In this document: positions 8,254-16,720 of the stretch, in pieces
Layout of the letters: each line of letters starts with the position of its first letter
Position numbering within the stretch: the first letter of the stretch is position 1
DNA from: Desulfoluna butyratoxydans
GTDB lineage: Bacteria > Desulfobacterota > Desulfobacteria > Desulfobacterales > Desulfolunaceae
DNA length: 64,000 bases
Assembly (NCBI RefSeq): GCF_900699765.1
Contig: NZ_CAADHO010000002.1
Coordinates: 124,001-188,000 of the forward strand
Reading direction: 5' to 3'
Position numbers and translations under genes: made by a program
Notes under the pieces: generated by a model
Told to the model about the DNA's origin: nothing
The model's database searches: none
The model's input: the letters and a program-made list of their open reading frames with translations, nothing else

Positions 8254-8709
8254 TCACTCCCGGCTCCGGGCCGTGGCCGCCCGGTGCACCAGTACTGTCT
8301 CTTCGTCCAGTTTGCGCTGCTCTTCGTCCTGTTCGCGGAGAAACGCTTCACGCTGTCTCTCCTTCAGGGTTTCCATGGCCTTTCGCTCCACCGCGCACTT
8401 GGCCAGCTCACCGCGCTTGGCGTCCAGGTACCGCTGGACCTTCTCGGACAGGACCAGCTCTTCCTGCCACCGAACGGCGATGCCCTTGATGTAGGCCTGA
8501 ACCCCCTGGAGCTCGGCGCCGCTCATGCCGTTGCCCATGCGACGGGAAAGGTTCTGTTCCACCTCGGCCCGCTCCTCCTCAAGGGCCGTCATCTCCCCCT
8601 TGACCCGGGCCAGCTCCTGGGTGAGGGCCCCCACCTCCTGCATCACAAGGCGCTCCTTGTGCTCGCGCAGGGAGAGCACCGACTCTAATTTGAATGTAAA
8701 TTTTTTCAT
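8254..8709 (-). CDS. fliJ: Flagellar export chaperone FliJ
   Basis: 151-residue, almost entirely alpha-helical coiled-coil protein rich in E, R, K and Q, starting KKFTFKLESVLSLREHKE, the usual FliJ opening. FliJ sits in the central stalk of the FliI ATPase ring and couples it to the FlhA export gate. It lies downstream of fliI, as expected, but is separated from it by 273 nt containing a composite repeat. The length fits the family (about 140-150). Confidence 0.92.
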   Translation of the reverse strand: MKKFTFKLESVLSLREHKERLVMQEVGALTQELARVKGEMTALEEERAEVEQNLSRRMGNGMSGAELQGVQAYIKGIAVRWQEELVLSEKVQRYLDAKRGELAKCAVERKAMETLKERQREAFLREQDEEQRKLDEETVLVHRAATARSRE

Positions 8710-8720
8710 AAAAAAACAGT

Positions 8721-8950
8721 GCCTCCGGCGGCCCTGCCGGGGGCTAAACTTTTGCCTGATTTTACAAAGGCGGGTTTAACAAACAGGCCATAAAAACCGT
8801 TTGGGCAAATGAAGAATGAAATGGGCCGATTTTGCAAAAACAGTTGTCGCATGCCACACATCACGCGAATGCCCGAAAACGTATGCGTAATGTCTACCGC
8901 CCTGCATTCGCCATAGGGTTTCAAGGTGCCCCCACCTTGCCGCCGGAGGC
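8721..8950. repeat. Composite intergenic palindrome between fliI and fliJ
   Basis: Bounded by GCCTCCGGCGGC (8721) and CCGCCGGAGGC (ending 8950). The left end is the conserved module, intact for about 33 nt and then diverging. Inside are an 8-bp stem GCGAATGC/GCATTCGC (8865-8872 with 8904-8911) and an AAGGTG/CACCTT hairpin (8923-8938). It occupies most of the 273-nt gap of what should be one transcript. Confidence 0.75.
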
Positions 8951-8982
8951 TTTTTTTAAAGGCTGAACGGTTGCCCCCCTCC

Positions 8983-10305
8983 TTACGCCATAAAAAGGGC
9001 CTTCAACCGGTTGAGGGAGACGCCGTAGCTGCACTTCATCTCCACGTTCTGGCGAAGCAGGTCGTCGATCTTGGGCTTTAAGGCAATGGCCTCGTCGATC
9101 TGGGCGTTGCTGCCCTGGTTATAGGCCCCGATGGCGATCATGTCTTCGGACTGACGGTAGGTGGACATCAGCCCCTGGAGCCTGCTTCGCAGGGCCAGGT
9201 GGTCGGGTCCCACCACGTCGCTTGCCACACGGCTCACGCTGCCCAGTACTTCGATGGCGGGGTAATGGCCCCGGTTGGCCAGGTCCCTGGAGAGAACGAT
9301 GTGGCCGTCCACGATGGAACGCACGGTGTCCCCCACAGGATCGTTCATGTCGTCCCCTTCCACCAGGGTGGTGTAGAACCCGGTGATGGAGCCCTTGCCC
9401 TCCACGGCCCCGGCCCGCTCCAGCAGGATGGGGATCTTCACGAAAAATGAAGAGGTGTAACCGCGGTTGGTGGGGGCCTCGCCTGCGGAGAGCCCCACGT
9501 CCCGGGAGGACATGGCAAAACGGGTGATGGAATCGATGATCAGGAGCACATCCTTGCCCTGGTCCCGGAAGTACTCTGCCAGGGCCGTGGCCTGGTAGGC
9601 ACCGCGCATGCGCACCAGGGGGGGGCTGTCCGAGGTTGCCGCCACCACCACGGCCCGTTCCAGGCCCTCTTTGCCCAGGGTCTTGTCCACAAAATCTTTG
9701 ACCTCACGGCCGCGCTCGCCGATGAGGCCGATGATGACCACTTCGGCTTCGGTGTAGCGGGTCATCATGCCCATGAGCACGCTCTTGCCCACCCCGGAAC
9801 CGGCCATGATGGCCACGCGCTGGCCGCGTCCCACCGGGGTCATGAGGTTGATGGCGGAGATCCCCACGTCCAGGAATTCATCCACGGGCCGACGCTCCAT
9901 GGGGTTAATGGGCTTTCCGTAAAGGGGATAGTCCACACAGGGCCCCAGAGGACCCTTGCCGTCGATGGGGTGGCCCAGGCCATCCACCACCCGGCCCAGA
10001 AAGCCGTCTCCCACGCTGGCGGCGGGCTCGGATTCAGACAGGCGGATGCGGTCTCCCTCGCACACCCCGGCGATGTCGCCGTAGGGCATGATCACCACGC
10101 GGCCTTCCCGGAACCCCACAACCTCCCCTGCCAGGGCTCTGCCCGAAGCGGTGAGGATGGTAACCAGGCTGCCGATACCCGCCTTGAGGCCCCGGCCTTC
10201 CACCACGAGCCCCAGGACCTGCTCTACACGGCCTTCGGAGGAAAAGAGACGCGTCTGGCGGGCCGCCTCTTCCATGATCTTCCAGACCCCGTGGTCATAC
10301 GCCAC
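8983..10305 (-). CDS. fliI: Flagellum-specific type III export ATPase FliI
   Basis: 440 residues, F1-ATPase beta-like. Visible are the Walker A GSGVGKS, the Walker B-like DVLLIIDSITRFA, the GERGREV motif and the SFFVKIPILLERAGA segment typical of FliI. The enzyme energises unfolding and delivery of export substrates to the flagellar type III gate at the cytoplasmic membrane. I place the start at GTG 10305 because GGAGGT lies 5 nt upstream. This makes it overlap the last codons of fliH by 11 bp (translational coupling). An internal ATG at 10275 is a weaker alternative. Confidence 0.95.
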   Translation of the reverse strand: MAYDHGVWKIMEEAARQTRLFSSEGRVEQVLGLVVEGRGLKAGIGSLVTILTASGRALAGEVVGFREGRVVIMPYGDIAGVCEGDRIRLSESEPAASVGDGFLGRVVDGLGHPIDGKGPLGPCVDYPLYGKPINPMERRPVDEFLDVGISAINLMTPVGRGQRVAIMAGSGVGKSVLMGMMTRYTEAEVVIIGLIGERGREVKDFVDKTLGKEGLERAVVVAATSDSPPLVRMRGAYQATALAEYFRDQGKDVLLIIDSITRFAMSSRDVGLSAGEAPTNRGYTSSFFVKIPILLERAGAVEGKGSITGFYTTLVEGDDMNDPVGDTVRSIVDGHIVLSRDLANRGHYPAIEVLGSVSRVASDVVGPDHLALRSRLQGLMSTYRQSEDMIAIGAYNQGSNAQIDEAIALKPKIDDLLRQNVEMKCSYGVSLNRLKALFMA

Positions 10306-11161
10306 CCGGCACCTCCCCGGGGTCGCCCATGGAAATGCCCGCGGCTTCGCCCACGCGGGAGAGGACCTCATCCAGGCGTTTTCTGGCGTGGGTTTCCAGC
10401 CAGCCGTTGTCGCTCTCTAAGCGGACTTCCCCTTCCTCAACCACCCCGTCCGGAAGAATGGTGATCTCCTGGAGGTTGGCAACACGCTGAAAAAGGTCGC
10501 CCCTCAGGCGCTCCACCGAATCAAAGTCATCGGGATTCACCCGCACGGTACAGGTCCCGGGATTCTCCAGGGCTGCCAGGGCTTCCACCAGGGAGCGGGC
10601 TGCCATTTCATCGTCCCGGTCGGCCTTGGCCAGGGCCACTTTTTCCGCCACCACCAGGGCCAGGCGAACCACCTCTTCTTCCCGGTTTTCACAGCTTTTA
10701 CGCCACGCACCTTCAAAGCCAAGGATCAGGTTTTCAAGGCGTACCAGCATCTCCATGGCCCGCTCTTCCCCTTTGCTGAAGCCTTCGCGCTCACCCTTCT
10801 CAAAACCCATCTCAAAGGCCTGGCGCTCCACCTCAAAAAGGCCGGAGTCCTCGGCGGGAGTGGCTGGTGCGGTCTCCTGGTCACCGGTTTCCACATCGGC
10901 GGTGTCGGGCTCAGGGGGTGGTTCCGGTGCTGGCGGGGGCGTCGGTGTCTCCTGAACCGGGGGAGGCTCCGGCGCTTCCGGCGCAAAGGGGGCCTCTCCG
11001 GTCTCCACCGGCTCGCCCCCTTCGGGGTTGGGCTCTTCCTGTTTGAACTCCAGGCGGTGGAAATTCTGTATCCCTCCGCTACTCTCCCCACTGGGTACCG
11101 TTGATGTTTCAAACGCTCCGGAGGAGACCCCCACCAGGGGGCGAAACCCGTTTTCCGTCAT
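10295..11161 (-). CDS. fliH: Flagellar assembly protein FliH
   Basis: 288 residues: a disordered N-terminal half rich in proline and glutamate (about 55-110), a helical stretch with the FliH-type small-residue pattern (FEMGFEKGEREGFSKGEE), and a C-terminal V-ATPase-E-like domain ending in EGEVRLESDNGWLETHARKR. FliH dimerises, holds FliI at the C-ring and regulates its ATPase. The start at 11161 is chosen because GGGAG lies 5 nt before it; in-frame sequence continues upstream to 11239 but without a good ribosome site. It lies between fliG and fliI in the canonical order. Confidence 0.9.
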   Translation of the reverse strand: MTENGFRPLVGVSSGAFETSTVPSGESSGGIQNFHRLEFKQEEPNPEGGEPVETGEAPFAPEAPEPPPVQETPTPPPAPEPPPEPDTADVETGDQETAPATPAEDSGLFEVERQAFEMGFEKGEREGFSKGEERAMEMLVRLENLILGFEGAWRKSCENREEEVVRLALVVAEKVALAKADRDDEMAARSLVEALAALENPGTCTVRVNPDDFDSVERLRGDLFQRVANLQEITILPDGVVEEGEVRLESDNGWLETHARKRLDEVLSRVGEAAGISMGDPGEVPGGV

Positions 11162-11263
11162 ACCGTCTCCCAACCAGCCCGGTACCCCGGGCAAACCATT
11201 CAAACTCACACTGCCTGGTGCGTGTCCGTTCCTGCGCAAATGCGGCCGCGGACACCTTCTGGG

Positions 11264-12289
11264 TTACACCAGGATATCGTCTTTGCCTTTTCCGGCCAGG
11301 GTAATGGTGCCCTCGGCCTCCAGGTCCTTGGCCGCCTGCACAACGGCCTGCTGGGCCCCCTCCACCTCGGAGAGTTTCACCGGCCCCATGACCTCCAGAT
11401 CTTCCAGGATCATCTCGGCGGCACGTGAAGAGAGGTTGCCGAGGATCTTGTTCTTCATGTCTTCGCTGGCGGTCTTCAGGGCAATGGTGAGCTGAGCCCC
11501 CTCCACCCGCTTGAGCACCTCGCGCATACCGCGATCGTCCACGCCCACGAGGTCTTCGAAGACAAACATCATGTCCCGGACGTTCATGGCCATTTCCATG
11601 TCCTCTTCCTCGATCATCTCCATGACGGTGTCCTCGGTGGCCTTGTCCACGCCGCCGATGATGTCCACCAGCACCTGGAGTCCGCCCACTTTGCCGCCGG
11701 AGCTGACCATGTTCTTGAGCTCGTCCTTGAGGGCGCCGTCCACGTCCCGGACGATCTCCTCGGGGATCTGCCCGATGCGGGCCACCCTTAAGGCAACGTC
11801 CCCTTTCATCTCCTCGGGAAAGGAGATCAGCACGTCCGCCGCAATGTCCGGGGGCAAATGGGCCATGATCATGGCGATGGTCTGGGGATGCTCCAGGAGC
11901 AGGGCCGTGGAGAGGGATGCCACGTTGACGTCCCGGCTCCAGCCAAAGGGTTTGTCCCGCTGCAGGGCCTCGATCTCTTTCAGGATCTCTTCGGCACGAT
12001 CCGCAGGCAGGGTGTTTTTGATGACGTTTCGGAGGAAGTCTCCGGACTCCACCATCAGCTTGGTGTCCCCTTCGAAGAGTTCGATGAACTCGTTGGCCAC
12101 GGCGGCCAGGTCTTCCGGGAGGATCTCCCGGATCTGGGTCATGGTGGTGGCCACCAGCCGGATCTCGGCGTCGTTTAATTTCTTGAACACCTCGGCGGCC
12201 CGGCCTTCCCCCAGCGAAAGAAGGAAAATGGCCGCCTTCATGGGGCCTGTCATGGCCTTGTCCCCTTTTTGTGCGTTTTCTGCAGGCAT
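11264..12289 (-). CDS. fliG: Flagellar motor switch protein FliG
   Basis: 341 residues, the normal length. The N-terminal FliF-binding domain starts at MTGPMKAAIFLLSLGEGRAA. The middle domain contains EHPQTIAMIMAHLPP (the conserved EHPQ motif). The C-terminal charged domain with DLVGVDDRGMREVLKRV carries the residues that contact the MotA stator. FliG forms the rotor ring that converts ion flow into torque. Its start lies 5 nt after the fliF stop codon and is preceded by GGGGGAGGAG, so the two are tightly coupled. Confidence 0.97.
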   Translation of the reverse strand: MPAENAQKGDKAMTGPMKAAIFLLSLGEGRAAEVFKKLNDAEIRLVATTMTQIREILPEDLAAVANEFIELFEGDTKLMVESGDFLRNVIKNTLPADRAEEILKEIEALQRDKPFGWSRDVNVASLSTALLLEHPQTIAMIMAHLPPDIAADVLISFPEEMKGDVALRVARIGQIPEEIVRDVDGALKDELKNMVSSGGKVGGLQVLVDIIGGVDKATEDTVMEMIEEEDMEMAMNVRDMMFVFEDLVGVDDRGMREVLKRVEGAQLTIALKTASEDMKNKILGNLSSRAAEMILEDLEVMGPVKLSEVEGAQQAVVQAAKDLEAEGTITLAGKGKDDILV

Positions 12290-12294
12290 TGTCC

Positions 12295-13863
12295 CTACTC
12301 CTCCCCCAGCCAGCCTTTGATAATGTTGGCCGCTTTGTCCACATCTTCACGCACCAGTCGCATGGCGCGCTCCTGGGGCGTACCGTCCCGAAGCACCCCG
12401 TCGGCCTGGGCATCTCCCCCGATGGAGACGGTGACGCCGTCGTCGTCCTCATCGAAGATATCGTCCTCCTCCTGCTGGTTCACCTCACGCAGGGTGCGGA
12501 TCAGGGGCCGCACCACAAAGAGGAAGACCAGAAGGATGGCCAGCAGGTTGAGCCCCAGCTTGCCGTAATCGTCCACAAGCTTGTCCACGCCCTTGGCCGG
12601 AGGCTGCTCCAGCTCCCAGTCGTCGTCCATGGTAAAGGGCATGGACTCCACCGAGACCTGGTCTTCCCGGTCTGAGCTGTAGCCCATGGCCTGGCGCACG
12701 ATGGTGGTAAAGAGCTTCATCTCCTCGGCGCTTCTGGGCACGTATTTACGGCTCCGGGTGCCGTCTTCCGAGATCTCCGTGGTGTAGGTACCGTCTAAGA
12801 CCGCGGCCACGGAGATGCGCATCACCTCCCCCAGGGGGCGGGTGGTGCGGCGGGTGGTGCGGCTGATTTCATAGTTAACCGTGTCGTCGTTGCGCTGCTT
12901 GCTCTCGGTTTTTCGATTGGGGTCCAGGTCGGCCAGGGGGTTGACGCTGGAGATCTTGTCCGGCCCGACGTTGGTCTTGTCGCTCTTTTCAGCCACATTC
13001 TGGCGGCTTCGCACCACCTGCCCGTCGGGATCAAAGAGCTCTTCACTCACGTCCACCCGGGAAAAATCCATGTCCACGGTGACACGCACGATGCACTTGC
13101 CCTGGCCCACGATGCGCTCCAGCATGCTCTGGATGCGCTGGGTGACGTTCCGCTCGTAGGCGAGCTTGTAGGAGAGCTGGGAGTTGAGGAGCTGTTTATC
13201 CGCATCCTCGGGGGTGCCGCTGGAGAGGATCTTGCCCCGGGAGTCCACCACGGTGACCCGGTCCGGGGTGAGGTCTTCCACGGAGCTTGCCACCAGGTGC
13301 ACGATGGCTTCCACCTGGCTCTGGGGCAGGGTCTTGCGCAGCTTTAAGAGCACGGAGGCGGACGGGGGCTTGGACTCTTCAACGAACACGGAGTCCTTGG
13401 GCATGACGATGAGGACGCGGGCGTCCCTCACCTCCTCGATCTCCCGGATGGTCCGGGCCAGCTCCCCCTGGAGGGCACGCTGGAAGTTGAGCTTCTGGAC
13501 AAACTCCGTGGTGCCGAACTCGGTCTTGTTAAAAATCTCAAAGCCCACGCCGGAGCCCTTGGGCAGGCCTTCGGAGGCCATGGAGAGGCGCAGGTCGTAG
13601 AGCTTATCCGCAGGCACGGAGATACCGGAGCCGCCGGATTCCAGCTTGTAGGGAATCTTGAGTTCCTTGAGGCGGGTCACCACCTGGGAGGCGTCTTCGG
13701 GGGAGAGGCCGCGGTACAGGGAGCGGTACTCCACCATGTTGCTCCAGAAAATAATCCCGGCAAAGAGACTGATGACCACAAAAAGGAGGGCGCCCACCGC
13801 AATCTTGCGGGAAAGGGGCATCTTGGCGAGAACGTCACGGATCTGTTGAAAAAACTGAAACAC
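12295..13863 (-). CDS. fliF: Flagellar MS-ring protein FliF
   Basis: 522 residues. It has a first membrane helix at about 20-41, ring-building motifs (YRGLSPEDASQVV, the LNFQRALQGELARTI block), a long periplasmic domain, a second membrane helix near 447-467 (LGLNLLAILLVFLFVV) and an acidic cytoplasmic tail that binds FliG. It forms the MS ring around the export gate. The start codon is GTG (13863), with GAGG about ten nt upstream; no better ATG exists nearby. It follows fliE after 93 nt. Confidence 0.97.
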   Translation of the reverse strand: MFQFFQQIRDVLAKMPLSRKIAVGALLFVVISLFAGIIFWSNMVEYRSLYRGLSPEDASQVVTRLKELKIPYKLESGGSGISVPADKLYDLRLSMASEGLPKGSGVGFEIFNKTEFGTTEFVQKLNFQRALQGELARTIREIEEVRDARVLIVMPKDSVFVEESKPPSASVLLKLRKTLPQSQVEAIVHLVASSVEDLTPDRVTVVDSRGKILSSGTPEDADKQLLNSQLSYKLAYERNVTQRIQSMLERIVGQGKCIVRVTVDMDFSRVDVSEELFDPDGQVVRSRQNVAEKSDKTNVGPDKISSVNPLADLDPNRKTESKQRNDDTVNYEISRTTRRTTRPLGEVMRISVAAVLDGTYTTEISEDGTRSRKYVPRSAEEMKLFTTIVRQAMGYSSDREDQVSVESMPFTMDDDWELEQPPAKGVDKLVDDYGKLGLNLLAILLVFLFVVRPLIRTLREVNQQEEDDIFDEDDDGVTVSIGGDAQADGVLRDGTPQERAMRLVREDVDKAANIIKGWLGEE

Positions 13864-13956
13864 CTGCAGGTTACCTCATGGCAGACAGCGTAAATCGAGC
13901 TCCTCGGTCCATCGGAAGATGCGTCACGGGAGGGGGAATAAGACAACGGGCAGGGA

Positions 13957-14244
13957 CTACACCTGCATTTTCATCACATCGTTGTAAGCGGAGATCACCT
14001 TGTTGCGCACCTGAAGCAGGGCCTTCATGGCAATGTCCGCTTCCTGGAGGGCCAGCATCCCTTCGTGGATGCCCTTCTTGCCGGAGATCACCTGCTGGGC
14101 GGCGCTGTCGGCGTCCTGCTGCTTGGTGTTGACCTCGGCCAGGGCGCCCTTGAAGCGCTCTTCAAAGGAGGGGCCGTTTCCCACCCGGTTTTCAGCCGAA
14201 GGCTGCGGGGTGGAGACGCCTTGTGTGAGCTGGGTAATCTTCAT
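13957..14244 (-). CDS. fliE: Flagellar hook-basal body protein FliE
   Basis: 95 residues. The C-terminal half has the conserved FliE pattern: GMLALQEADIAMKALLQVRNK and NDVMKMQV at the end. FliE links the MS ring to the proximal rod made by FlgB/FlgC and is exported without cleavage. It sits directly after flgC (18 nt) and before fliF, the usual flgB-flgC-fliE-fliF order. Confidence 0.95.
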   Translation of the reverse strand: MKITQLTQGVSTPQPSAENRVGNGPSFEERFKGALAEVNTKQQDADSAAQQVISGKKGIHEGMLALQEADIAMKALLQVRNKVISAYNDVMKMQV

Positions 14245-14262
14245 GGTACCACCTGTCTCCTA

Positions 14263-14697
14263 TCAGCGCCCGATCTCAAGGGCCTTCATGATCATGTTCT
14301 TGGAGTTCTCCACGGCCGTGGCGCTGGCGTCGTAGGAGCGCCTGGCCACCATCATGTCCGCCACCTCGGAGAGGACATCCACGTTGGGCATCTTCACATA
14401 CCCCGTCTCCGGGTCGGCGTCCGGGTGCTCGGGGTTGTACTCCAGGCGGTAGTCCTCGGGGGAGCTGACGATCTCCGTCACCTTCACGGTGTCACCCCGG
14501 GCCATCTCCCGTGCGAAGACGTTATCGAAGCTCTCGGGCGCTTCTTTTTCAAAGACCACCATCTTGCGACGGTAGGGCCCGCCCTCGGCGGTGCGGGTGG
14601 TCTCGGAGTTGGCGATGTTTTCCGCCACCACGTTCATCTTGGTGCGGTGGGCCGTAAGGGCCGAACTGCTGACTTTAATGGCTCCCAGAAGATCCAT
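14263..14697 (-). CDS. flgC: Proximal rod protein FlgC
   Basis: 144 residues. The rod-protein N-terminal motif (ALTAHRTKMNVVAENIAN) and the C-terminal motif (DVLSEVADMMVARRSYDASA) typical of axial flagellar proteins are both present, as is the PNVDVLSE block characteristic of FlgC. It forms the proximal rod with FlgB and FlgF. It starts 19 nt after flgB. Confidence 0.96.
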   Translation of the reverse strand: MDLLGAIKVSSSALTAHRTKMNVVAENIANSETTRTAEGGPYRRKMVVFEKEAPESFDNVFAREMARGDTVKVTEIVSSPEDYRLEYNPEHPDADPETGYVKMPNVDVLSEVADMMVARRSYDASATAVENSKNMIMKALEIGR

Positions 14698-14716
14698 GGT
14701 AATTCCCCCTCAAACG

Positions 14717-15100
14717 TTATTTCACGCCTTCGCCGATGGCATCCCGAAGGGTGGCCACCTTGCGCATCATCATCTCCACGGTGGAGCGGTACCGGATGTT
14801 GTTCTCCACCAGCCGGGACATCTCCCGGTCCAGGTCCACGGGCGCGTCTTCCTCCATCTCTGCGTCAAAGGCCCCTGCGGGACGGCCCTGGAGGTGTTTG
14901 TCGTGGGTCCGGTCCAGGGGGCCGCCCCCCCGGGTCATCTCCATCTCCAGGGTTTTCTGGAAGTCCAGGTCCTTGGCCTTGTACCCCACCGTGTCCATGT
15001 TGGCAATGTTGCCCGTGATGAGGTTATGGCGTCGTGCGGAGACATCCATGGCCTTGCCGAGCATGGCGTAGGTGCTGTCGATGGGTAAATCGCGTGACAT
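14717..15100 (-). CDS. flgB: Proximal rod protein FlgB
   Basis: 127 residues. It shows the axial-protein N-terminus (AMDVSARRHNLITGNIANMDTVGYKAKDLDF) and a C-terminal half ending in NNIRYRSTVEMMMRKVATLRDAI, as in FlgB. It is the first gene of the rod/ring/export operon running flgB to the MotE-like gene. I found no clear sigma-54 or sigma-28 promoter in the 93 nt upstream, so transcription may start further back or use a weak promoter. Confidence 0.95.
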   Translation of the reverse strand: MSRDLPIDSTYAMLGKAMDVSARRHNLITGNIANMDTVGYKAKDLDFQKTLEMEMTRGGGPLDRTHDKHLQGRPAGAFDAEMEEDAPVDLDREMSRLVENNIRYRSTVEMMMRKVATLRDAIGEGVK

Positions 15101-15193
15101 GATGGTCCGGCCTCTTTTGCGGTGATGGGTTGTCCACTGGCGCGTGAGCGCCCTTACGTTCCTGGGGGAGAATTAAATGCAACATCCGTGCCT

Positions 15194-16546
15194 TTACGGA
15201 ATTTCGGAACCGTCTGCACGGTATTCGTTCAATTTGTTCCTTAAGGTCCGCACGCTGATCCCCAGGATCCGGGCTGCGTGGGTCCGGTTGCCGCCGGTCT
15301 GTTCCAGGGTGTCAAAGATCACCATGCGCTCCACCTCCCGCAGAGGTGCCCCCTTGAAATCACGGGCAATACTCCCTTCAGGTGCGACAGCGGGCTGGGG
15401 CATCTCCCCCTCCTCGAACCAGAGGGCCTCGGCCCCGATGGTCTCCCCGTCGGCCAGAAGCACGGCGCGGTGAATGAGGTTCTCCAGCTCCCGCACGTTG
15501 CCGGCAAAGGGGTAATTCCGCAGGCGATCCACGGCGTCGGACGTCAAATTTTTGACGGCGCGTCCGTCCTGGACGCTGAACCGCGCCATGAAATGACGGG
15601 CCAGGGCTTCGATGTCTTCCTGCCGCTCCCGGAGCGGGGGAATCTTGACGGGGATGACGTTGAGCCGGAAGTAAAGGTCTTCCCGGAACAGACCCTGCTC
15701 GATGGCCTCTTTCAAGTCCCGGTTGGAGGTGGCCACCACCCGGACATCCACGGAAACCGGTGAGGTCCCGCCAAGGCGGTCCACCTCTTTCTCCTGGATG
15801 GCCCGCAGCAGCTTGGCCTGGAGAATCACGGGCATCTCGGTGATCTCGTCCAGGAGCAGGGTCCCCCCCTGGGCCAGTTCGAATTTTCCGGCCTTTCGGG
15901 AGGTGGCGCCGGTAAAAGCCCCCTTTTCATGGCCGAAGAGCTCGCTCTCCATGAGGCTTTCGGGCAGGGCCGCGCAGTTCACCGCCACAAAGGGACCTGA
16001 ACCCCTGCGGCTCTTGCCGTGCACGTACCGGGCGATCAGCTCCTTGCCCGTGCCGCTCTCTCCTGTGATGAGGACCGAAGCCGAGCTGTCGGCCACCCGG
16101 TCCAGCATGGAGAGAAGGGCCTCCATGCGGGGGTTGCAGGTGACAATGCGGGTCTTTCCGGCCACCCGTCCCCGGCCCGCGGCCGAGGCAGCCACCCGGG
16201 CGTCGGCCAGCAGAGCAATCTGCTCCGGGCTCACCGGGGCCATGAGGCAGTCCCGGGCCCCCTCTTTCATCCAGGCCACGGCAAGGGCGGCATCCGGGGT
16301 GTCCATCACCACCACGGCATCGGGCCCCTCCTCCTCGGCGGCCAGGGCCGCAAGAAAAGGGGTGAGACCATGGCCTGCGGACGGGGCATGGACCACCACA
16401 AGGTCGTGGTGCCCGACGGCAAGCTCAGACACATCGGGAAGCTCCGGCACGCGATCCAGGACGTGGCCCTTTGTTTCCAGGACGGGGCCCCACTCCCGGC
16501 TTCGGGAGAGCCCTTGATCAACCAATAACACCCGGCACGCTGCCAT
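15194..16546 (-). CDS. Sigma-54 activator with degenerate receiver (FlgR/FleQ type)
   Basis: 450 residues: a receiver-like N-terminal domain (about 1-118), an AAA+ sigma-54 interaction domain with GESGTGKE (Walker A), the sigma-54-contacting loop GAFTGA and the DEITEMP Walker B, then a Fis-type helix-turn-helix ([20 protein letters not shown]). The receiver is unusual: the phospho-acceptor strand reads VVVHAPS with His instead of Asp, and the acidic pair after strand 1 is reduced to one Asp, so classical phosphorylation is unlikely. It lies upstream of flgB on the same strand and most likely drives sigma-54 flagellar promoters. It is comparable to FlgR or FleQ, but I do not assign either name. 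Confidence 0.88.
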   Translation of the reverse strand: MAACRVLLVDQGLSRSREWGPVLETKGHVLDRVPELPDVSELAVGHHDLVVVHAPSAGHGLTPFLAALAAEEEGPDAVVVMDTPDAALAVAWMKEGARDCLMAPVSPEQIALLADARVAASAAGRGRVAGKTRIVTCNPRMEALLSMLDRVADSSASVLITGESGTGKELIARYVHGKSRRGSGPFVAVNCAALPESLMESELFGHEKGAFTGATSRKAGKFELAQGGTLLLDEITEMPVILQAKLLRAIQEKEVDRLGGTSPVSVDVRVVATSNRDLKEAIEQGLFREDLYFRLNVIPVKIPPLRERQEDIEALARHFMARFSVQDGRAVKNLTSDAVDRLRNYPFAGNVRELENLIHRAVLLADGETIGAEALWFEEGEMPQPAVAPEGSIARDFKGAPLREVERMVIFDTLEQTGGNRTHAARILGISVRTLRNKLNEYRADGSEIP

Positions 16547-16606
16547 GTCCTTCCCTTCGTCTTCTCACTGCCGGCCCCACGGGCCAACCGTTTTAAAATC
16601 ACAAAC

Positions 16607-16630
16607 GCCACCGGCAGCTCCGCCGGTGGC
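16607..16630. repeat. Short hairpin in intergenic gap
   Basis: Perfect 9-bp stem GCCACCGGC / GCCGGTGGC (16607-16615 with 16622-16630) with a 6-nt loop, followed by CAAACGCTT. It could be a reduced relative of the conserved repeat module (CCGG...CCGG then CAAACTTTT), or a weak structure between the TPR gene and the activator gene. Confidence 0.5.
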
Positions 16631-16720
16631 CAAACGCTTAACGCATTAGATAAACAGACTTCTACGCATCTCTTTCCGAGCACCCCTGAAGGCAAAACCC
16701 GGAAATCTTTGCCGGTGGGA

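Noticed and set aside
15101..15193. Sigma-54 promoter for flgB
   Set aside because: Candidate GG...GC pairs have the wrong spacing (11 or 13 instead of 10), so none was annotated.
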